Assembly: GCA_029266575.1 (NCBI GenBank)
Contig: JAQSWP010000006.1
Span: forward strand, 1-51,270
DNA from: Alphaproteobacteria bacterium
GTDB lineage: Bacteria; Pseudomonadota; Alphaproteobacteria; Reyranellales; JAQSWP01
Length of the DNA stretch: 51,270 bases
Direction of reading: 5' to 3'
The notes under the pieces: generated by a model
Told to the model about the DNA's origin: nothing
Databases searched by the model: none
What the model saw: only the letters and a program-made list of their open reading frames with translations
Shown here: positions 19,635 through 28,750 of the stretch, piece by piece
Numbering within the stretch: the stretch's first letter is position 1
How the letters are laid out: every line of letters starts with the position of its first letter
Program-made: the position numbers and the translations under genes

Positions 19635-21335
19635 TCAGTTCGCTGCCTGCTTTTTGGGCGCGTCCAGCAATTGGGCGGCCGGTTTTGCGGCAGCCACGAC
19701 CACCCGGGCCTCATCAGGCAGACTTCCTTCCCGCTTCCTGTCCAGCGCCAGATTCAACCGCCAATCGCGGCCATAGATGTCGTGGCGGAAGTTCAGCACC
19801 CCGTCGCGGCTCTGATAAACCGTCTGATAGACCAGATAGATCGGCACCGGCCGGGACAGTGCCACCCGTTCGCTGATGCCGGTGGCGATGAATTCGTCGA
19901 TCGCTTCCGGCGTCCAGGCCGGATTGTCGCGCAGCAGCCAGGCCGCCAGCATGCGCGGATTCTCCAGGCGCACGCAGCCATGGCTGAAATAGCGGTCGCC
20001 ATGCGCGAACAGGCGCCGATCGGGCGTGTCGTGCAGATAGACGTCGAACTTGTTCGGCATCTCGAACACGACATGGCCCAATGCCGTTCCGGGTCCGGGC
20101 AATTGCCGCAGTACGAACGGGAAGAAATTCTTGTTGTAACGCTTCCAGTCGAGCGTCAGGCCCTGCGGATCGTCCTCGCGGTTGAGGATGACCATGTTCT
20201 GCTTGACCAGATACTCCGGATTGCGCTGCAGCTGCGGCAGGATTTCCTTGCTGGCGATTGAATGCGGCACCGTCCAGGGCGGATTCCACAGCAGGGAGCG
20301 GAAGCTCGCCGCCAGCACCGGCGTCGGGTTGGACGGCGTGCCGACGATGACATTGGCGGCGAAGGTGACTTCGCCGTTCTCCACCAGTTCGGCCGTGGTG
20401 CCCGGCACGTTGACGATAATGGCGGTAGCCGGAATATTGCGTGGCAGCGCGCGCAGGCGTTCGAGATTGGCTTCGATCTGACGCACGCGCGTGGCGGGCG
20501 AGATATTCATCGTCAGGATGGTGCGGGCGCCCACCAGCCCGTCAGCCTCCAGCCCGTAACGGAGCTGGAATTTCTTCAGCGCCGCAACGACGTCGGCATC
20601 GAGCGTTTCGCCCTCGGCCTTGTCGGCCGCCAGATCGCCTTCGGCGATCAAACGCTGGCGCACCGCCAGCAGGCGGCTGTCGGACATGTTGGGCTTGATG
20701 GCGGGGCCGGGCATGACCGACGGCCAGGCCGGGCCGGCCAGCCTGTTTTGCCATTCCACCAGGGCTTGCATCAGGCGCTTGTAATCAGGCGCTGGCGGCG
20801 GCAGTGCAGTCAGCAGATCAAGAAAAGCCGAGCGGCTGGTGCTGGCGGCAAGGGCCGCCACCGGATCGAATGGGGTCGGCGACAGATGCCAGTCCTGCTC
20901 GATCGCCGCCATGTTGATGCGGCCCAGCCGCATATGGCTGGCGTAGCGGAAGAACGCATCCGACAGCAGCAGTTCGAGCTCGAGCCCGGCCTGCGTGTCG
21001 CCCGCCTGGCGCGCCACGATTTGCGGCACGTGGTAGTCCGAGGGATCCAGCCCATGCGCCGGCGCCGCCTGCAAGGCGGCGATCAGTTGCGCGCGATCCA
21101 GCACTGCCTGATCGCCCTGCCACGCTGCCAGATGCTGGCGCGGCTCGTAAAAGCGGCGCAGCGATTCGCGGTCCAGCGTGCGGCCTTCGATCGCCAATCC
21201 GCCTTCGACAGCCAAGGTTTCGCGCAGTTTTTCAGGCGGCGGCGAGGCTGCCAGAACCGAACCGGCCGCCATGGTCACCAGCGTCAGGAGGGTGATTTGG
21301 GCTACGGTACGAAACCTGGGCAAAGCGCGCGGCAT
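19635..21335 (-). CDS. L,D-transpeptidase, YcbB-like
   Basis: Periplasmic enzyme that forms 3-3 cross-links in peptidoglycan. The product is 566 residues: a signal peptide (hydrophobic stretch at residues 11-29, ending SVLAA), a scaffold domain, and a peptidoglycan-binding motif VVAALKKFQLRYGLEADGLVGARTI (in parts). The YkuD catalytic domain follows, with HGDRYFSHGCVRL; His452, Cys454 and Arg456 are in place. The conserved LWNPPWTVPHSI lies ahead of it. The length and the extra segment after the catalytic motif resemble YcbB (LdtD). The stop codon lies inside a small hairpin (19621-19637). Confidence 0.93.
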   Translation of the reverse strand: MPRALPRFRTVAQITLLTLVTMAAGSVLAASPPPEKLRETLAVEGGLAIEGRTLDRESLRRFYEPRQHLAAWQGDQAVLDRAQLIAALQAAPAHGLDPSDYHVPQIVARQAGDTQAGLELELLLSDAFFRYASHMRLGRINMAAIEQDWHLSPTPFDPVAALAASTSRSAFLDLLTALPPPAPDYKRLMQALVEWQNRLAGPAWPSVMPGPAIKPNMSDSRLLAVRQRLIAEGDLAADKAEGETLDADVVAALKKFQLRYGLEADGLVGARTILTMNISPATRVRQIEANLERLRALPRNIPATAIIVNVPGTTAELVENGEVTFAANVIVGTPSNPTPVLAASFRSLLWNPPWTVPHSIASKEILPQLQRNPEYLVKQNMVILNREDDPQGLTLDWKRYNKNFFPFVLRQLPGPGTALGHVVFEMPNKFDVYLHDTPDRRLFAHGDRYFSHGCVRLENPRMLAAWLLRDNPAWTPEAIDEFIATGISERVALSRPVPIYLVYQTVYQSRDGVLNFRHDIYGRDWRLNLALDRKREGSLPDEARVVVAAAKPAAQLLDAPKKQAAN

Positions 21336-21500
21336 GGATGAGGTAGACCTAACTACAGCTACTCGTGGACGCTTATCATAGGGAAAGGTTCAGCAACCGG
21401 CAGTAATCCAGATGATGAGCGTGTGCGATTGGCAACAGGCGTGTTTCCCGAGCAACGCTTCAGCTCTGGTTTGGTTCGCAACTGACGAATAGGCGGGAAA

Positions 21501-24008
21501 TCAACCCCCCGATACCGGATCGGCCTGCGACGCTTGCGGAACGTCTTCGGCCAGCCTGGCCGCGGCAACCCGCTCGATTTCAGCGCGCAAATGCGGACGG
21601 GCGCGCAACAGGCGGCGGAAGTCGGACCGTTGCAGCACCAGCAGATGGCAATAGCCTACCGCCACCACATCGGCATTGCGGCGCTGGTCGGACAGCAGGG
21701 CGATTTCGCCGAAGAAATTGCCGCTCTCCAGCCGCACCATGCCGCCGCGCAGCACCACGTCGACGGCGCCGGCGGCGATGAAATACATGGCGGTGCCGCG
21801 CCCGCCCTTGACCACGATGGTTTCGCCCGGCACCGCCAGGCGCGGCCGCAGCATGCCGGCCAGTTGCGTCACGCCTGCGGAATCGAGATTGGTGAACAGC
21901 GGCACGCTGGCGATCATGGCGCGCAGCTCCATGCCGAGATCGAGCGGCGGGCGCTGCTCGGCGGTGCGGCGGCGATGGCCCAGATCGCGCTGCAGATCGT
22001 TGAAGACCTCGCGGCTGATCATCGATTCGGCCAACTGCCGGTCGTACTCGGCGCCTTCGAAGCGCAAGGCGGCGCGCATCAGGTATTTGCGCTGCATGAT
22101 TTCGGTGTAGCCGGCATATTGCAGCGACAACGCATCCAGCGCCCGCTGCACCTGCTGCTGGCGCAGCGCCAGCTGGGCCAGCAGCCGCTCGCCGACCTGC
22201 GGGCCGAACAGCGGGCGCAGCTGGGCGCGGTTGAACGTCACCAGTTCGGTCAACACCAACTGCGTCGTCAGCAGCGCTTCGCAATGGTCGGCCAGGCGGA
22301 TGGAGAGCGGGCGGGCGATGTTGAAGCGCTGGCTCAGCGCCAGCGCCAGCCGCAGGCCCAGCCGCATGGCCCCCGAACGGCGCGCGCCATCGGCATAACC
22401 GCGCTCGCCGTCGGCCTTGGCCAGATCGGCCAGCCGCTCGGCGGTCGCCACCAGGCGCGACACCATGCGGCGGGAAACGACACGCTGCTCGAAATGATCG
22501 AGATAGAGCTCCTTTTCGCGATTGGCCAGGGTGATCAGGCCGACGCGCACCGCATCGTCCTCGCCGATCGAATTCGAGTCGTCCGTCGCCAACGGCGGCG
22601 CGGCGGCGGGCGCGATCTGATCCCACAGGTTTTCCAGCCCGTAATTGCGCGCCACCGCTTTGACGTTTTCGCCGACCGAGCTGTGCGACAACGCCATGAC
22701 CCTATCGCGTAACGCCCGATCGATCGGGCTCAGCCGGTCGAGGCCGAACAGGCGCATCAGCGGCCGCAAGGTCGGCCCGCACACGAACAAGGTGAACAGA
22801 ACGAACAGCGTCGCCAGCACGCCCAGGAAGTGGCGCAGTTCTTCCGACACGCCCTGCGACTGTACCGCCACCAGCGCCAGCACCACGGTGACGGCGCCGC
22901 GCAGGCCGCCCCACAGCATCACCGCCTTGTAGCCGGTCTCGACCGGCGCCACGAGTTTCAGGGCGCTCAAGCCCGGCAACAGGCCAAACAGCACCAGCCC
23001 GCGCGCCGCCATTGCCGCGACGATTAGGACCGCAAGCAAGCCGACATCGCGCCAGTGCAGATCGGCCAGCAAACCGACCGCCAGCATCGCGGCCAGCACG
23101 AAGATCAGCGAATTGGCCCAGAAATCGAGCTGATGCCAGGTTTCCACGATGCGCCGCCAGGCGCCCGGTGTGACGCGCGTCGGGCCATAGGCCGCGAGTG
23201 TAAGGGCGGCCGCCACCACCGCCACCACGCCCGAGACATGCAGATAATAGGTGCCGATGACGAACGCCAGATAGGCCAACGCCACAGTGACGCTGACATG
23301 GCCCAGTTCGGAATTGTAGAACAGCGCCAGGATGGCGCAGGCGATGCGGCCCAGCACGAAACCCAGCACCAGCCCACCCAAAAATTCCTTGAGGAAGGTC
23401 AGTAATGCGCCGCCGGCGCTGGCGTCGCCGGCGGTGCCGCTCAACATGGCGACCAGAATGGTGAAGACCGCGATGGCGGCGGCATCGTTGAGCAGCGATT
23501 CGCCCTCGACCAGGATAGTCAGCCGCTTGGGCGCGCCGATGTCGCGGAAAATGCCGATCACCGCCGCCGGATCGGTGGTCGAGACGATGGCGCCGAGCAG
23601 GAAGCAGGCGATGGCGTCGACGCCGCTGATCCAGTGCATGGCGAGGCCGACCACCGCGATGGTGACCAGCACCGCTACCACCGCCATCAGCAGCACGGCG
23701 GCGAATTCGTCGAACAGGCGGCGCACGTCGATGCCAAGCCCGGCGGTGAACAGCAACGGCGGCAGGAAGAGGTAGAGAAACGATTCGGCCGTGAAGCCCA
23801 GCGTCCCCAGCCCGCGAATGACGTCCGATGCGATGCCGAGATTGCCGCCGCCTTCGCCCAGTTGCGAGGCCAGCACGCCCAACGCGATGCCAAGGGCGGC
23901 CAGCAGCACCGTGTGCGGCACGCGCAAGCGCGCCGCCACCGGCAGCAGCAGGCTGGCCAGCAGCAGCAGGACCGTGATGGCAAGGATGGAGAGGACGAGT
24001 TCGATCAT
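21501..24008 (-). CDS. CPA1-type Na+/H+ antiporter with C-terminal cyclic-nucleotide-type domain
   Basis: Inner-membrane cation/proton exchanger of 835 residues. Residues 1 to about 415 hold some 12 membrane helices with NhaP/NhaE-type segments: FLPPLLFTAGLGIDVRRLF, the ion-site region AIVSTTDPAAVIGIFRD and GESLLNDAAAIAVF. A long, mostly helical cytoplasmic region follows (about 420-690). A cNMP-binding-type domain is at about 700-815 (VPLFTNLDSAG, ETIVVKGGRGTAMYFIAAGAVDVV in parts, GNFFGEIALLSDQRRNADVVA). The phosphate-binding-cassette arginine position reads RRNADV, so a ligand is possible. This suggests transport gated by a small molecule or by domain conformation. It lies 74 bases downstream of the kinase gene. 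Confidence 0.9.
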   Translation of the reverse strand: MIELVLSILAITVLLLLASLLLPVAARLRVPHTVLLAALGIALGVLASQLGEGGGNLGIASDVIRGLGTLGFTAESFLYLFLPPLLFTAGLGIDVRRLFDEFAAVLLMAVVAVLVTIAVVGLAMHWISGVDAIACFLLGAIVSTTDPAAVIGIFRDIGAPKRLTILVEGESLLNDAAAIAVFTILVAMLSGTAGDASAGGALLTFLKEFLGGLVLGFVLGRIACAILALFYNSELGHVSVTVALAYLAFVIGTYYLHVSGVVAVVAAALTLAAYGPTRVTPGAWRRIVETWHQLDFWANSLIFVLAAMLAVGLLADLHWRDVGLLAVLIVAAMAARGLVLFGLLPGLSALKLVAPVETGYKAVMLWGGLRGAVTVVLALVAVQSQGVSEELRHFLGVLATLFVLFTLFVCGPTLRPLMRLFGLDRLSPIDRALRDRVMALSHSSVGENVKAVARNYGLENLWDQIAPAAAPPLATDDSNSIGEDDAVRVGLITLANREKELYLDHFEQRVVSRRMVSRLVATAERLADLAKADGERGYADGARRSGAMRLGLRLALALSQRFNIARPLSIRLADHCEALLTTQLVLTELVTFNRAQLRPLFGPQVGERLLAQLALRQQQVQRALDALSLQYAGYTEIMQRKYLMRAALRFEGAEYDRQLAESMISREVFNDLQRDLGHRRRTAEQRPPLDLGMELRAMIASVPLFTNLDSAGVTQLAGMLRPRLAVPGETIVVKGGRGTAMYFIAAGAVDVVLRGGMVRLESGNFFGEIALLSDQRRNADVVAVGYCHLLVLQRSDFRRLLRARPHLRAEIERVAAARLAEDVPQASQADPVSGG

Positions 24009-24082
24009 TGGCCGCCAGCACGATGCCGCAGGCGCTGCGGCAAATCCAGCCCGGCCCCTGTGACGTGCTTCACACTCTCAGC

Positions 24083-26074
24083 TCAGGGCGCAGCCACCAA
24101 GGCGTCGTTCTGCCATTGACCGACCTGCAGCCGGTTGTCGCCCGCGAACAGCGCGCCATAGCCGCTGCGCTTGCCATCGCGCCATTCGCCTTCATAGCGC
24201 TGGCCATTGGCCAGCACCGCCACGCCCAGCCCCTCGAGGCCGCTTTCGCGCCACTGGCCCTGAAATTTGCGGCCGTCCTCCTGGGTGATCGTGCCCAGGC
24301 CCTGGGCGCGGTCGTCGCGCCATTCGCCTTCCAGCCGGCCGCCGTCGCGCAGCACCAGAACGCCAAAGCCGTGGCGTTTGCCGGCGTGCAGCTCGCCTTC
24401 ATAGCGGCGGCCATCGGCATAGATCATGACCCCTTTACCGTTGGGCCAGTCCTGCCGCCACTGGCCGGCAAAGCGCCGCCCGTCGGGCGAGATCAGCACG
24501 CCCAGGCCTTCCTTGGCGCCAGCATTCAGTTCGCCTGCGTACCGCCCGCCATCGGGCAGATCGACCGCCGCCAGCGCCAGGCTGGTGACGCTGGCCGCTT
24601 CAGCGGCGCGCAGCCTGGCCTGCTCGGCCACCGCCGCCGCTTCAGTAGCCGCCGTCCGACCATTCTCGGCAATCCTCCCCGCCTCCTCCGCTTTGGCCCG
24701 CGCGGCCTTGGCCGCCTCCATCGCCTGGGCTTCGGCAATGGTGATGCGGCTGGGATCGGACTTGAGATCGGGCTTTTGTTCCGGTTTTGCCACTTCCGGC
24801 TTTGCCACTTCCGGCTTCGGCGCTGCCGGCCGGTTGGCCGCCGACCGATCGCTTTGCTGTCGCGGCGGAGCGGCAGGTGTCTCGCGGCGCGGCGCGTCTG
24901 CGCGTGGCGGTTCGGGCGTAGCCGGAATATTCGCCGTCGTTTCCGCTAAAGGCGCGGCAATATCGGTTGCCGATCCGCTCCGCCCCAGCCAGTACGCCCC
25001 GCCTCCCAGCGATCCCAAGACGAGCACCGCGACCGGCAGAACCCAGCGCGGCGTCAGAGCATAGCCGGCAGTGGGCGGCGTCTGCGTCGGTCGCCGCCGC
25101 TGCGGTGGCGGGTCGGGCAGACGGGGCGCCGCCGCATCCTCAGCCGGCGTTTCCATCCTGCGGGTCAGCGCCGCCTTGGGCAGCGGCGCGGCGATCTGAC
25201 CGTCCAGCGCCAGCCGCCACTCCGCGATGTTCTGCGGCCGGTCGCTGGCGAAGACTTCCAGGCCCCAATCGATCGCCGCCAGAAAGCCCGGCCGGAAAGC
25301 GGGCAAGCGGCGTTCGGACAAACGACGGTATCTGTCTTCCGGCAGACGCGAGACGGCATCGGGCGGCGGTTCGCCGGTCAGCATAGTGTGCATCACCGCC
25401 GCCATGCCGTAGATATCCGACCACGGACCCTGCTTCTGATCGGTGCCGTATTGCTCGATCGGTGCATAGCGCGGCGTGACGATGTTGGTCATCGAACGGC
25501 TGCGCCCGCCCAGCGCCTGGCGCGCGGCGCCGAAATCGATCAGCACCGGCACGCCGCCCGGACGCATGACGATATTGGCCGGCTTGATGTCGCGATGCAG
25601 GAAACCCGCCTCGTGCACCGCCGCCAGCCCGTCGAGCAGCGGCAGCAGCAAAGCGCGCGCGCTGCTCTCGTCGTAGGCTTCTTCCAGCTCGCCGACCAGC
25701 TGCGCCAGCGTGTCGCCGCGCTCGTATTCCATCACCATGTACGCGGTGCCGTGGGCTTCGAAGAAGCGCAGTACCGGCACCAGATTGGGATGGCGGAAAC
25801 GCGCCAGCGTGCGCGCCTCGTCGAGGAAGCGGTCCAGCCCCCAGCGGAAATCGTCCTCCACCCCGCGCGAGCGCGCCGCCACGTTGGGCACGATCAGGCG
25901 CAGGGCGAAGTCGACCGGCAGGTATTCCTTGATGGCGAGTTTCTTGTGCAGGACGGTGTCTTCCGCCAGATAGGTGATGCCGAAGCCACCGCTGCCCAGC
26001 ACGCGCTCGATGCGATACTCCGCCAGCAGAAATCCTTGCGGCAACGCCTGCGGATTGTCGTGGGCGGCGGTCAT
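24083..26074 (-). CDS. Membrane Ser/Thr protein kinase with periplasmic MORN repeats
   Basis: Hanks-type kinase of 663 residues. The kinase domain is cytoplasmic: glycine loop GSGGFGITY at 27-35, catalytic Lys49 (AIKEY), HRDIKPAN at 160-167 and DFG at 180-182. The activation segment ends APIEQY at 204-209 instead of APE, as is common in bacterial members. A single membrane helix spans about 344-363. Then come a Pro/Ala/Lys-rich linker containing two EVAKP units, an Ala/Glu/Arg-rich helical stretch (445-500), and six MORN repeats of about 23 residues (508-655). The MORN part should lie outside the membrane. I chose ATG 26074 because an upstream frame extension is unlike the family; its ribosome site is weak. 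The ligand and targets are unknown. Confidence 0.88.
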   Translation of the reverse strand: MTAAHDNPQALPQGFLLAEYRIERVLGSGGFGITYLAEDTVLHKKLAIKEYLPVDFALRLIVPNVAARSRGVEDDFRWGLDRFLDEARTLARFRHPNLVPVLRFFEAHGTAYMVMEYERGDTLAQLVGELEEAYDESSARALLLPLLDGLAAVHEAGFLHRDIKPANIVMRPGGVPVLIDFGAARQALGGRSRSMTNIVTPRYAPIEQYGTDQKQGPWSDIYGMAAVMHTMLTGEPPPDAVSRLPEDRYRRLSERRLPAFRPGFLAAIDWGLEVFASDRPQNIAEWRLALDGQIAAPLPKAALTRRMETPAEDAAAPRLPDPPPQRRRPTQTPPTAGYALTPRWVLPVAVLVLGSLGGGAYWLGRSGSATDIAAPLAETTANIPATPEPPRADAPRRETPAAPPRQQSDRSAANRPAAPKPEVAKPEVAKPEQKPDLKSDPSRITIAEAQAMEAAKAARAKAEEAGRIAENGRTAATEAAAVAEQARLRAAEAASVTSLALAAVDLPDGGRYAGELNAGAKEGLGVLISPDGRRFAGQWRQDWPNGKGVMIYADGRRYEGELHAGKRHGFGVLVLRDGGRLEGEWRDDRAQGLGTITQEDGRKFQGQWRESGLEGLGVAVLANGQRYEGEWRDGKRSGYGALFAGDNRLQVGQWQNDALVAAP

Positions 26075-26186
26075 TGCGTGATGGTCCGGGGGAAATGATG
26101 CGAGGGCGTACAACACCAGTATGGGTGCCAAACCCCTATGGCGACAATGCGGCGGCCGTCGCCTCGTTTCGGTCGGGTTTGAGCAA

Positions 26187-26217
26187 AGAAAAACGCCGGG
26201 ATCTTGCGACCCCGGCG
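26187..26217 (-). terminator. Rho-independent terminator at the end of the LIV-type operon
   Basis: On the minus strand CGCCGGG (26217-26211) pairs with CCCGGCG (26200-26194) around a ten-base loop and is followed by TTTTTCTTT. It lies 23 bases beyond the stop of the last substrate-binding gene. The stem closely resembles the one after the paralogous gene at 28751. Confidence 0.88.
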
Positions 26218-26239
26218 CCGATAATCGAGGCGAAGACGC

Positions 26240-27493
26240 CTAGCTCTTGCGGTTGGCGTCGGCCTGGATGTTCTTCTGCAGGATGTCGGGATAGGCGCGG
26301 AACCAGTCGCCCACTGGTTGCAGCGAGCCGCCCTTGACCTGATAGACCTTGACCCAGCCGCCACCTTCGTGGTCCTGCGGCGTAATCTTGAGCGGCGGGA
26401 CAAGGCCCCCCAGCGTGAAGCCGGAAATGCTCTCGAAGCCCTTCTTCACGTCCTCGCCGGTGACAGCGGCACCACCCTTGGCCTTGATGGCATTGCGGAT
26501 CGCCTCGATATGCGTCGCCGCGATCAGCACGCCGCGGTTATACATGACCGAGGAGCGCATGTCCTTGGGCGGCTCGCGCCCCTGGCTGGAGTACATGTTG
26601 AGGATCTCGCGGATCACCGGGAAATCGCCGCCGACGCCGGCGAATTGCAGCGTGTTGTAACCTTCCGATGCCGCGTAGCCGCCAGCCGCGTCGATATCGG
26701 CTTCGGCGCCGCCCCACACCATCGCCACCACCTTGCGCAGCGGATAGCCCGAGCGCTTCAGCTCCTTCACCGACACCGACGGCGAGCGGCCGAACAGATG
26801 GGTGACGACGAAGTCGGGACGATAGCGCTGCGTCAGATCGAGGATCTGCGCACCCATCTCGACACCAGGCGGCGGCACGGCGAAGACGCGGAAGTCGAAG
26901 CCTTCGGCCTTGGCGACGTCTTCCAGAATCGGCAGCGGCTCCTTGCCGGCCGGATTGTCGTACATGATATAGGCGATCTTTTTGCCCTTCAGGCTGCCGC
27001 CCAGCTGCGTCTTGGCGAATTGCAACGCGCCCGCCATCTGCGACCAGTAGGAGGCGGCGATGGGGAACAGGTAGGGATAGCGCTGTCCGTCGGCCGCCGC
27101 CGCCGAGCCGAACCCGGGCGAGGTGCCGGGGATCTTGTCGTCGGTCAGACGTGCGGTCAGCGCCTGGGTATGCGGCGTGCCGAACAGGCCGATCAGCACC
27201 GCGCCTTCCTTCTTCTGCCGCTCGTAACCTTCGACGCCTTGCGGCACCTTGTACTCGTTGTCGATTTCGACAACCTTGACCTTGTAGCCTTCGACGCCGC
27301 CCTTGGAATTCACCAGCGCGACGTAGTCGTTGTAGCCGGTGCCGAGCGGTACGCCGATATTGGCTGTGGGTCCGGTGCGGTCGGTCTGGAAGCCGATCAC
27401 GACTTCCTTGGTTTGCGCCGAAGCGATGCTCGCCGCGGCCAGCCCGGCAACGGCAAATGCCGCGCCCAGGCCGAATTTGAACAGTTTCTTCAC
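26240..27493 (-). CDS. LIV-type ABC substrate-binding protein (second copy)
   Basis: Periplasmic binding protein of the branched-chain amino acid/amide type, 417 residues. The signal peptide ends SIASAQ near residue 26; the mature protein opens with KEVVIGFQTDRTGPTANIGV. Family landmarks are IDNEYKVPQGVEGYERQ, GLFGTPHTQALTARL and AYIMYDNPAGKEPLP. It starts at GTG 27493 with GGAGG six bases upstream. It is near-identical over most of its length to the protein encoded at 28751-30001, so the two are paralogs from a duplication. It is the last gene of the transporter cluster, after livF and a gap of about 385 bases that holds a palindromic element, and may have its own promoter. The ligand is unknown. 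Confidence 0.93.
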   Translation of the reverse strand: MKKLFKFGLGAAFAVAGLAAASIASAQTKEVVIGFQTDRTGPTANIGVPLGTGYNDYVALVNSKGGVEGYKVKVVEIDNEYKVPQGVEGYERQKKEGAVLIGLFGTPHTQALTARLTDDKIPGTSPGFGSAAAADGQRYPYLFPIAASYWSQMAGALQFAKTQLGGSLKGKKIAYIMYDNPAGKEPLPILEDVAKAEGFDFRVFAVPPPGVEMGAQILDLTQRYRPDFVVTHLFGRSPSVSVKELKRSGYPLRKVVAMVWGGAEADIDAAGGYAASEGYNTLQFAGVGGDFPVIREILNMYSSQGREPPKDMRSSVMYNRGVLIAATHIEAIRNAIKAKGGAAVTGEDVKKGFESISGFTLGGLVPPLKITPQDHEGGGWVKVYQVKGGSLQPVGDWFRAYPDILQKNIQADANRKS

Positions 27494-27878
27494 GGTCTAC
27501 CTCCCTGTGTTACGGCAGTGATGCGCCTCTTGCGGACGCTTTGGATTTTCGAACGCATGGAGAGCCCGGCCGGGATCGGCCGCGGACGGAAAGCCGCAAA
27601 AGGCCCTCAACGCGAGACTGGGTACTGAAAACGACTGAACGCTGACCAATGCCGGCAACGAAAAGTGCCGGATACTGCCGATCGGGCCTTAAAAACCAGG
27701 CGAACTGGCGTTCCGTTTCGGACCGCCACGCGATCTGCTTAGTTCAATTCTGCCGGTCCGTGCCGCGGCAGGCAAGCCGCTTGCGGACCGCTATTGCTAG
27801 CCCTTAGAGCGGATCATGATTAGGTGGAAGCGCTTGCGCTTCCCCCTAATCATGTGAATCCGCTCTATTCCTTTATGT
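27494..27878. other. Intergenic region between livF and the second substrate-binding gene
   Basis: About 385 bases with no convincing reading frame or RNA gene. It holds the GTG gene's ribosome site at its left end and a 63-base palindrome at its right end. The middle (about 27520-27800) shows nothing I can name; a promoter for the downstream gene is plausible but not identifiable. Confidence 0.5.
27805..27867. repeat. 63-base imperfect palindrome, REP-like
   Basis: The left arm TAGAGCGGAT, then CATGATTAGG, then GGAAGCGC pairs with the reverse order on the right, interrupted by a three-base bulge and one mismatch. The centre is GGAAGCGC-TT-GCGCTTCC. It begins 12 bases beyond the livF stop in the direction of transcription and has no U-tract, so it is not a typical terminator. 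It resembles dispersed intergenic palindromes that I recall from alphaproteobacterial genomes; only one copy was noticed here. Confidence 0.75.
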
Positions 27879-28670
27879 TTAGAGCCAGCGCTTGCGCCGC
27901 TTGTAGTGTTTCACGTCGCGATAGGATTTGCGCGTCCCGACCTCGTTGAGGCCGAGATAGAATTCCTTGATGTCCGAGTTCTGCCGCAGCTTCTCGGCAT
28001 CGCCTTCCAGCACGATGCGGCCGTTCTCCATGACGTAGCCATGGTCGGCCACTTCCAGCGCCAGGGTGGCATTCTGCTCGACCAGCAGCACGGTCAGCTT
28101 CTCCTTATCGCGCAGCTGCTGCACGATGCCGAAGATTTCCTCGGTCAGCATCGGCGCCAGCCCCAGCGACGGTTCGTCGAGCAGGATGATGCGCGGGCTC
28201 GACATCAGCGCCCGGCCGATCGCCAGCATCTGCTGCTCGCCGCCGGAGAGATAGCCCGACTGCTGGGTGCGCCGTTCCTTCAGCCGCGGGAAGTAGCTAT
28301 AGACCCGCTCGATGCCTTCGCGCACCTTGCTGGCTTGCGCCACGACATGGCCGCCGGCGATGAGATTTTCTTCCGTGGTCAGATGCTCGAACACGCGGCG
28401 GCCTTCGAACACCTGCACCAGGCCGATCTTGGCGATGTCGAACGGACGCATGCCGTCGATGCGTTTGCCGTCGAATTCGATGTTGCCCTTGGTGACCTCG
28501 CCGCGCTCGGTGCGCAGCACGCCGGAGATCGCCTTCAGGGTCGTGGTCTTGCCGGCGCCGTTGGCGCCCAGCAACGTGGTGATCTTGCCCGCCTCGACGG
28601 CGATCGACACGCCCTTGAGCACCAGGATGACGTTGTCGTAGACGACTTCGATGTTGTTCAGCGACAGCAT
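27879..28670 (-). CDS. livF: LIV-type ABC ATPase LivF
   Basis: Cytoplasmic ATPase subunit of the branched-chain-type importer, 263 residues. Walker A is GANGAGKTT, the signature LSGGEQQMLAIGRALMSSP and Walker B IILLDEPSLGLAP, followed by VLLVEQNATLALEVAD, all typical of LivF rather than LivG. The start at ATG 28670 (MLSLNNIEVVYD) is chosen over an in-frame GTG seven codons upstream because the family starts here and GGGA lies ahead of it. The C-terminal tail is unusually basic (HYKRRKRWL) and slightly longer than common LivF. It follows the first substrate-binding gene after a hairpin that could partly stop transcription. Confidence 0.92.
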   Translation of the reverse strand: MLSLNNIEVVYDNVILVLKGVSIAVEAGKITTLLGANGAGKTTTLKAISGVLRTERGEVTKGNIEFDGKRIDGMRPFDIAKIGLVQVFEGRRVFEHLTTEENLIAGGHVVAQASKVREGIERVYSYFPRLKERRTQQSGYLSGGEQQMLAIGRALMSSPRIILLDEPSLGLAPMLTEEIFGIVQQLRDKEKLTVLLVEQNATLALEVADHGYVMENGRIVLEGDAEKLRQNSDIKEFYLGLNEVGTRKSYRDVKHYKRRKRWL

Positions 28671-28708
28671 GGCGTTGTCCCAATTCCGCACCCGCTGGTT
28701 TGCGGGCG

Positions 28709-28740
28709 AAAATGGCGCCGGGACTTGATGCCCCGGCGCC
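28709..28740 (-). terminator. Hairpin between the first substrate-binding gene and livF
   Basis: On the minus strand a perfect nine-base-pair stem GGCGCCGGG/CCCGGCGCC (28740-28732 with 28722-28714) encloses a nine-base loop and is followed by ATTTTCG. It lies ten bases after the stop at 28751. The short T-run suggests partial termination or mRNA stabilisation, which would give more binding protein than ATPase. Confidence 0.7.
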
Positions 28741-28750
28741 GTCGTTCCTT

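Noticed and set aside
24025-24041. Hairpin GCCGCA-GGCGC-TGCGGC between kinase and antiporter genes as a terminator
   Set aside because: No T-run follows on either strand; it may be chance in GC-rich DNA.
24789-24812. Direct repeat in the kinase linker (two EVAKP units) as a mobile or CRISPR-like repeat
   Set aside because: Only two copies, in frame and within a low-complexity Pro/Lys linker.
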